From assembly GCA_030834275.1 (NCBI GenBank), contig JAURFP010000011.1, forward strand, positions 1-36,861: a stretch of DNA of 36,861 nt. Direction: 5' to 3'. The notes under the pieces are model-generated. The model ran no database searches, was not told the origin of the DNA, and saw nothing but the letters and a program-made list of their open reading frames with translations. The stretch is from Burkholderiales bacterium. GTDB lineage: Bacteria; Pseudomonadota; Gammaproteobacteria; Burkholderiales; Eutrophovitaceae. Below are positions 32,204 through 36,861 of this stretch, piece by piece. Both the position numbers and the translations under genes were made by a program. Positions within the stretch are counted from its first letter, which is position 1. Every line of letters starts with the position of its first letter.

Positions 32204-33451
32204 ATGAAAACGAATATCTCACAACAACTACTAGACACGCGACAAGGTCGGGAAGCGAACGATATCCTTCGCGCTTGTGTGCACTGTGGTTTTTGTACGG
32301 CGACATGCCCCACTTATCAACTGCTGGGGGACGAACTCGACAGTCCCAGGGGGCGGATCTATCTCATCAAAGAAATCCTCGAAGGGCAGAAGCCAACAAT
32401 CGAGACACAAAAACACTTAGATCGTTGCTTAACGTGTCGCTCGTGCGAATCGACTTGTCCCTCTGGGGTCCAATATGGGCGGCTTGTGGATATTGGACGA
32501 GAGATTGTAGAAAAAAATGTATCTCGATCGTTCCTCGACAATGCGAAGCGAAATTTACTCAACAAAATTATTCCGAACCCAACGTTGTTTAGGCCTCTTC
32601 TTATGATTGGGCGGTTTGTGAAGCCAATTCTGCCCTCTTCTGCTAAACGCAAAATCCCAATCGCACAACAAACCAAAAATAATTGGCCAACGGTATCGCA
32701 TACCCGCAAGATGCTCATATTGAACGGATGTGTTCAACCCACACTGGCGCCAAATATAAATGTCGCAGCTGCGCGAGTTCTGGACAGCCTAGGAATTACT
32801 GTTTTACGAGTTTCCGAAGCGGGCTGTTGTGGAGCCGTGACACACCATTTGAACAAACAAGAAGAAGCAATATCACACATAAAACGCAATATTGATGCTT
32901 GGTGGCCCCATGTTGAATCGGGCGCCGAATGCATTGTCATTACGGCAAGCGGATGCGGCACCATGTTAAAGGATTATGGACATCTCCTCATCGATGATCC
33001 AGAGTACGCAGAGCGCGCAAAGAAGATCTCGGAAATAAGCAAAGATATCGTAGAAATTTTGAATGCGGAAGGAGATAAATTGAACCCTCTTCTTTCCAAG
33101 CTTAAGAAAAATCCTTCCAAAACAATTTCCTTTCATTCTCCGTGTAGCTTGCAACACGGCCAGCAAATTAAAGGGGTGACCGAAGCTATTCTCGAGCGCG
33201 CTGGGTTCAAACTCACGAATGTTACGGATCCACACCTTTGTTGTGGCTCTGCGGGAACCTACTCGATTCTCCAACCGGATCTCTCTCAAAGGTTACTGAA
33301 AGATAAAGTGCGCAACTTAGAAGCAGAAAATCCAGATACGATTGTTACTGCTAATATTGGGTGCTTAACTCACATCCAGAATGGAACAAAAACACAGGTT
33401 CAACACTGGATAGAACTTATAGATCAAGAATTATCGAGATCACACGCTTAA
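32204..33451 (+). CDS. glcF: glycolate oxidase iron-sulfur subunit GlcF
   Basis: 415 aa; CVHCGFCTATCPTYQLLGDELDSPRGRIYLIKE, CLTCRSCESTCPSGVQYG, two CCG-type motifs (EAGCCGAVTHHL, LCCGSAGTYSILQP). Confidence 0.97.
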   Translation: MKTNISQQLLDTRQGREANDILRACVHCGFCTATCPTYQLLGDELDSPRGRIYLIKEILEGQKPTIETQKHLDRCLTCRSCESTCPSGVQYGRLVDIGREIVEKNVSRSFLDNAKRNLLNKIIPNPTLFRPLLMIGRFVKPILPSSAKRKIPIAQQTKNNWPTVSHTRKMLILNGCVQPTLAPNINVAAARVLDSLGITVLRVSEAGCCGAVTHHLNKQEEAISHIKRNIDAWWPHVESGAECIVITASGCGTMLKDYGHLLIDDPEYAERAKKISEISKDIVEILNAEGDKLNPLLSKLKKNPSKTISFHSPCSLQHGQQIKGVTEAILERAGFKLTNVTDPHLCCGSAGTYSILQPDLSQRLLKDKVRNLEAENPDTIVTANIGCLTHIQNGTKTQVQHWIELIDQELSRSHA

Positions 33452-33461
33452 GGGAAACGCG

Positions 33462-34208
33462 ATGGCCAAAATTGCTCTTATTACAGGCGCGACGTCAGGA
33501 TTCGGGAAATCAGCGGTAGAACTTTTCATCAAAAATGGATGGAAAGTCATCGGTACAGGTAGAAGAAAAGAACGGCTTGATTCCCTAAAAGCACAACTTG
33601 GTGAAAATTTTCATGGGCTAGCGTTTGATATTCAAAACACTGACCAAATTGCATCAGTTGTTGATTCGATCGCTAAAGATTTTCAAGCAATTGATCTGCT
33701 GATTAACAACGCTGGGCTAGCGCTCGGCACGGCTCCCGCTCAGAGCTGTGATCTTGATCAGTGGAACACCATGGTTGATACGAATATTAAGGGCTTGATG
33801 ACATTAACCCATAAGGTTCTTCCAAAACTAATCGAGCAAAAAGGAGCAGTAATAAATATTAGCTCAGTGGCAGCGAGCTATCCCTACCCCGGCGGGAATG
33901 TTTATGGAGGAACAAAAGCATTCGTGGTTCAGTTCTCTTTGGGTTTGAGATCAGATTTACACGGAACCGGAGTCAGAGTTACGTGTGTCGAACCTGGGAT
34001 GTCGGAAACAGAATTTACACTTGTGAGGACAAAAGGCGATCAAGGCGCCTCCGATAAGTTATATGACGGTGCGAACCCAATGACCGGGGAGGACATCGCG
34101 AACACCCTTTATTGGATCGCTACATTACCCTCTCATATGAATATCAATCGAATCGAATTGATGCCTGTGCGCCAGTCATTTAGCCCGTTCCAAGTGTATA
34201 GGGGTTAG
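33462..34208 (+). CDS. ydfG: SDR-family NADP-dependent 3-hydroxy acid / semialdehyde dehydrogenase (YdfG-like)
   Basis: 248 aa; ALITGATSGFGKSAVELFIKNGWKVIGTGRRKERLDSLKAQLG, LLINNAGLALGTAPAQ, YPYPGGNVYGGTKAFVVQFSLGLRSDLHGTGVRVTCVEPGMSETEF; close to recalled E. coli YdfG. Confidence 0.88.
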   Translation: MAKIALITGATSGFGKSAVELFIKNGWKVIGTGRRKERLDSLKAQLGENFHGLAFDIQNTDQIASVVDSIAKDFQAIDLLINNAGLALGTAPAQSCDLDQWNTMVDTNIKGLMTLTHKVLPKLIEQKGAVINISSVAASYPYPGGNVYGGTKAFVVQFSLGLRSDLHGTGVRVTCVEPGMSETEFTLVRTKGDQGASDKLYDGANPMTGEDIANTLYWIATLPSHMNINRIELMPVRQSFSPFQVYRG

Positions 34209-34244
34209 CAGCACTTAGCTCGAAAGATTCAAAGCTTAAACGTC

Positions 34245-35291
34245 CTAAGTCCTGAGTCCTTCGAGAACAAGCGAGAAGAAGTCTCGGGCAACTGCTGGAT
34301 CAATCCATCGCACGACCAGGCAGAGATTTTCGGTGTTATCGATCCACGTAAAGGCACCGCCCGCCCCAATCGCAAATATACTCGTCTCAGGTATCCCTCT
34401 AAATATTTTTTGCTCGGTATTCAACCAAGTTAACAAACCGTAAAACGGTGCGATTTCACACGGTTGCTGCATTAACTTTATCCAGGAAGGAGAAATAATC
34501 TCACGACCTTCGTAAAACCCTCGACTTCTAATCAATTCGGCGATCAGCATCTGATCATGCGCACTAATAGCGACTCCCCCACCCCAGTGACTACCTCCTG
34601 GAACAGTCCTCAAATTTTTTCCATCGATCTCAACCTCAGCACCTACATAACTCTCCCATGACCATGTTCGAGAACCCCCGATCGGATCAAGAATTCTCTC
34701 TGAAAAGACATCCGGAAGGTTTCTCTTAAAAACATGAAGGAGCGCCAGAGAGAGTTGATTTATACGAACATCGTTGTATTCCCAGTACGTGCCAGGATGT
34801 TCGAGCGAACGTTTATCTCCTTTAGCCTGATCTCTTTTTACTCCTGTCTGAAATGAAAGAATTCGATAATGATCCACCTGATCGGGAACACCTACGCATA
34901 TACCTCCCCACTCGCTCGTCTGCTGGAGTAAATGACGCCAAGTAATATCTCGATTTTGTCCTGAGTCAAATCCAATACCAGACAGATGTTCGCTGAGTTT
35001 TGCATCGATACTCGGGATCAATCCGTCATCAACAGCAAGGCCCGCCAACAATGCTAAATAGGTTTTAGCAACACTAAACGTGAGGTCTGGGCGATGGATA
35101 TCCCCGAAGGACGCGATCGTACTACCACCAACATTAATAACCCCAGACACCCCTCCCCTGGGTTTCACCGGTCCAAGTAAAACATTCCATGGCGCAGGGT
35201 CCTCCATATGAATCCCCCAGGGCGGAGAATTATCACGAGACCAACCAATCTCATTGGACAAGGCGAACTCGATAGCTTCATCAAAATTCAT
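34245..35291 (-). CDS. serine hydrolase (beta-lactamase class C/S12-like)
   Basis: 348 aa; SVAKTYLALLAG (SxxK), WEYNDVRINQLSLALL (YxN), GGSHWGGGVAISAHDQMLIAELI. Confidence 0.87.
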   Translation of the reverse strand: MNFDEAIEFALSNEIGWSRDNSPPWGIHMEDPAPWNVLLGPVKPRGGVSGVINVGGSTIASFGDIHRPDLTFSVAKTYLALLAGLAVDDGLIPSIDAKLSEHLSGIGFDSGQNRDITWRHLLQQTSEWGGICVGVPDQVDHYRILSFQTGVKRDQAKGDKRSLEHPGTYWEYNDVRINQLSLALLHVFKRNLPDVFSERILDPIGGSRTWSWESYVGAEVEIDGKNLRTVPGGSHWGGGVAISAHDQMLIAELIRSRGFYEGREIISPSWIKLMQQPCEIAPFYGLLTWLNTEQKIFRGIPETSIFAIGAGGAFTWIDNTENLCLVVRWIDPAVARDFFSLVLEGLRT

Positions 35292-35317
35292 AGAAAATAA
35301 AAATTCATCTGATAGAG

Positions 35318-35617
35318 CTAGTCTTCGCGTCGACTCTCGCCTTCGTAAACCCGATCACTATCCGGACTACGTGCCCGACTCTGAGACTCTTGCGCAGCAC
35401 GAAACTGCTGCCTTAGCCCTCGAGTTTTCCACCAAAAATAAACGAAAAGTATGATGAGTATTACACCCGCAACTGCAAGGAGCACTACGGAGAACATAAA
35501 TGCCAATACAAGACCCACGATGCCTAATGAAAAGGTCACCAATTTGCCAATGAGTGACCAGCCTCCAGTACGAGGCTCGCCTGAGGACACAACAAAGTGG
35601 ATAGATTTTTTTCGCAT
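35318..35617 (-). CDS. small membrane protein, unknown
   Basis: 99 aa; strongly hydrophobic core LVTFSLGIVGLVLAFMFSVVLLAVAGVILIILFVYFWW. Confidence 0.55.
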   Translation of the reverse strand: MRKKSIHFVVSSGEPRTGGWSLIGKLVTFSLGIVGLVLAFMFSVVLLAVAGVILIILFVYFWWKTRGLRQQFRAAQESQSRARSPDSDRVYEGESRRED

Positions 35618-35684
35618 CTTTTAATTAATTTATTTTCTATTACTTGAGGGTTATATTTGAAAATTCAACCCCAAAAACATTAAC

Positions 35685-36587
35685 TCAGTACCCATCTAAG
35701 CGTTTGAGTGCCCATAGATGAGCCGCGATCAAAGCCCTGTAGGGCTCAAATTGACTTAAAAACTTCTCCGTCTCTAACGCGCTGGGAGATTCTTCTAGAT
35801 TAAGTAATCTTTGTAGATTCCTTCTTACTGCAGCATCGCCATGTAATGAGCCATTCAAGTACGAATATCCCCTTAATAAAGCGTAGTTAACCGTCCACCA
35901 CCCAATTCCTTTGATAGAAATTAACGCGTCTGTGACCTTCTCATAATCAAAATGTTCTCGCCAATAATCAAGCAACAAAACTCCGTCAACGACTTGGATT
36001 GCCAAATCCATTATTGTTTGCGCTTTCTGTCGAGATAGTCCATATGTCGCAAGCTGAGCAATATTACTTCCCATTACCTCCCGGGGTCCTGGAAAACATA
36101 CTAAACCACTCGCATGTCTTAGCCCCAGTCCGTTAATGAACTTCACCCGCATCGAAGTTGCAGCAGATACACTAACTTGCTGGCCGATAACTGCTGATAC
36201 TAGAGCCTCCCAAACTGTTACCGACTGCGGCACACGAAGCCCAGAGTTCGCCTTTAGTAACCTCGCCATAGCAGGATGTCTACCAAATTTTTTTTCCATA
36301 TCCTCTACAGGCTGGCTAAGCCCGAGTATATGCGTCACTATTTTTTTTGCGAGGCTGGTCAAAGCATTTTTATTTTTCGGGACCTTATGTAGTTCCATTA
36401 GGTAAGTTGCCCTTTTCTTCGTCAACTTGACTTCTATATATGCCGCAGAACCTTCATGCATAAATGCCTTTTGGATGGTCTGCCCTAAAACTCGCTCGGA
36501 GGTACCGAGTGCATCTCGGCTAAAGAAAGACAAGACGTCCACGGGACGAAAATTGGCAGGTAGTGAAACAAAAGATCGAATTTGCAT
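35685..36587 (-). CDS. AlkA-like DNA-3-methyladenine glycosylase (HhH-GPD)
   Basis: 300 aa; VWEALVSAVIGQQVSVSAATSMRVKFI, LISIKGIGWWTVNYALLRGYSYLNGSLHGDAAVRRNLQRLL. Confidence 0.9.
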   Translation of the reverse strand: MQIRSFVSLPANFRPVDVLSFFSRDALGTSERVLGQTIQKAFMHEGSAAYIEVKLTKKRATYLMELHKVPKNKNALTSLAKKIVTHILGLSQPVEDMEKKFGRHPAMARLLKANSGLRVPQSVTVWEALVSAVIGQQVSVSAATSMRVKFINGLGLRHASGLVCFPGPREVMGSNIAQLATYGLSRQKAQTIMDLAIQVVDGVLLLDYWREHFDYEKVTDALISIKGIGWWTVNYALLRGYSYLNGSLHGDAAVRRNLQRLLNLEESPSALETEKFLSQFEPYRALIAAHLWALKRLDGY

Positions 36588-36719
36588 AATGACAACTAAA
36601 AAATAAAAAACGTAACTAGATAGATCTTGTTAGAATCTGCACACCCTTCCGACTTCACATTGCAAGAGCATCTATAACCATAACAATCTAAGAATACACC
36701 ACCACATTCGAGAACCTTA

Positions 36720-36861
36720 ATGGAAAATATATCAATCGATTCTGTCCGTCGAGAACTCACGAACGATAACGTAATACGAGTTGGGATCAATGCTTCAAAT
36801 TTTTTACTTGTCTCTAGAATAGATGATTCAGGTATTCCGTATGGTATTGCTCCAGATCTAG
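36720..36861 (+). CDS. N-terminal fragment, possibly a periplasmic-type substrate-binding protein; truncated by window end
   Basis: Open frame ATG 36720 to end: MENISIDSVRRELTNDNVIRVGINASNFLLVSRIDDSGIPYGIAPDL, resembling solute-binding 'vRVGi...G..yGiapDl' motifs. Confidence 0.45.
   Translation, partial: MENISIDSVRRELTNDNVIRVGINASNFLLVSRIDDSGIPYGIAPDL

Overview
This 36.9 kb window looks like ordinary chromosome from a proteobacterium, probably a compact marine-type gammaproteobacterium (inference). It has about 38 genes, one tRNA, no mobile elements and no CRISPR. The left third is a housekeeping block on the minus strand: ftsK-lolA-rarA-serS-tRNA-Ser(CGA). It is flanked by trxB, a Smr-domain gene, glnB and nadE. 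The right two thirds are metabolic. (i) A minus-strand cluster carries ferredoxin, FAH-family, BKACE/DUF849, PdxA2-like and DUF1537 four-carbon acid-sugar kinase genes. (ii) A divergently oriented gene encodes a PQQ-dependent alcohol dehydrogenase with a lanthanide-type WDxD signature, followed by a small cytochrome c. (iii) amt has a hand-readable sigma54-like -24/-12 element and an NtrC-like dyad upstream. (iv) A MoxR/VWA pair is present. (v) A seven-gene plus-strand operon reads hyi-glxR-glycerate kinase-glcD-glcE-glcF-ydfG. The best second-look items are the relocated vicinal Cys-Cys in the PQQ dehydrogenase, its ~510 bp inverted-repeat-rich upstream region, the two-repeat four-cysteine secreted protein, the acid-sugar/BKACE cluster, and the glycolate/glycerate operon lacking gcl. 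I found no clearly unprecedented system. All functional calls come from recognising protein motifs by eye; no database search was run.
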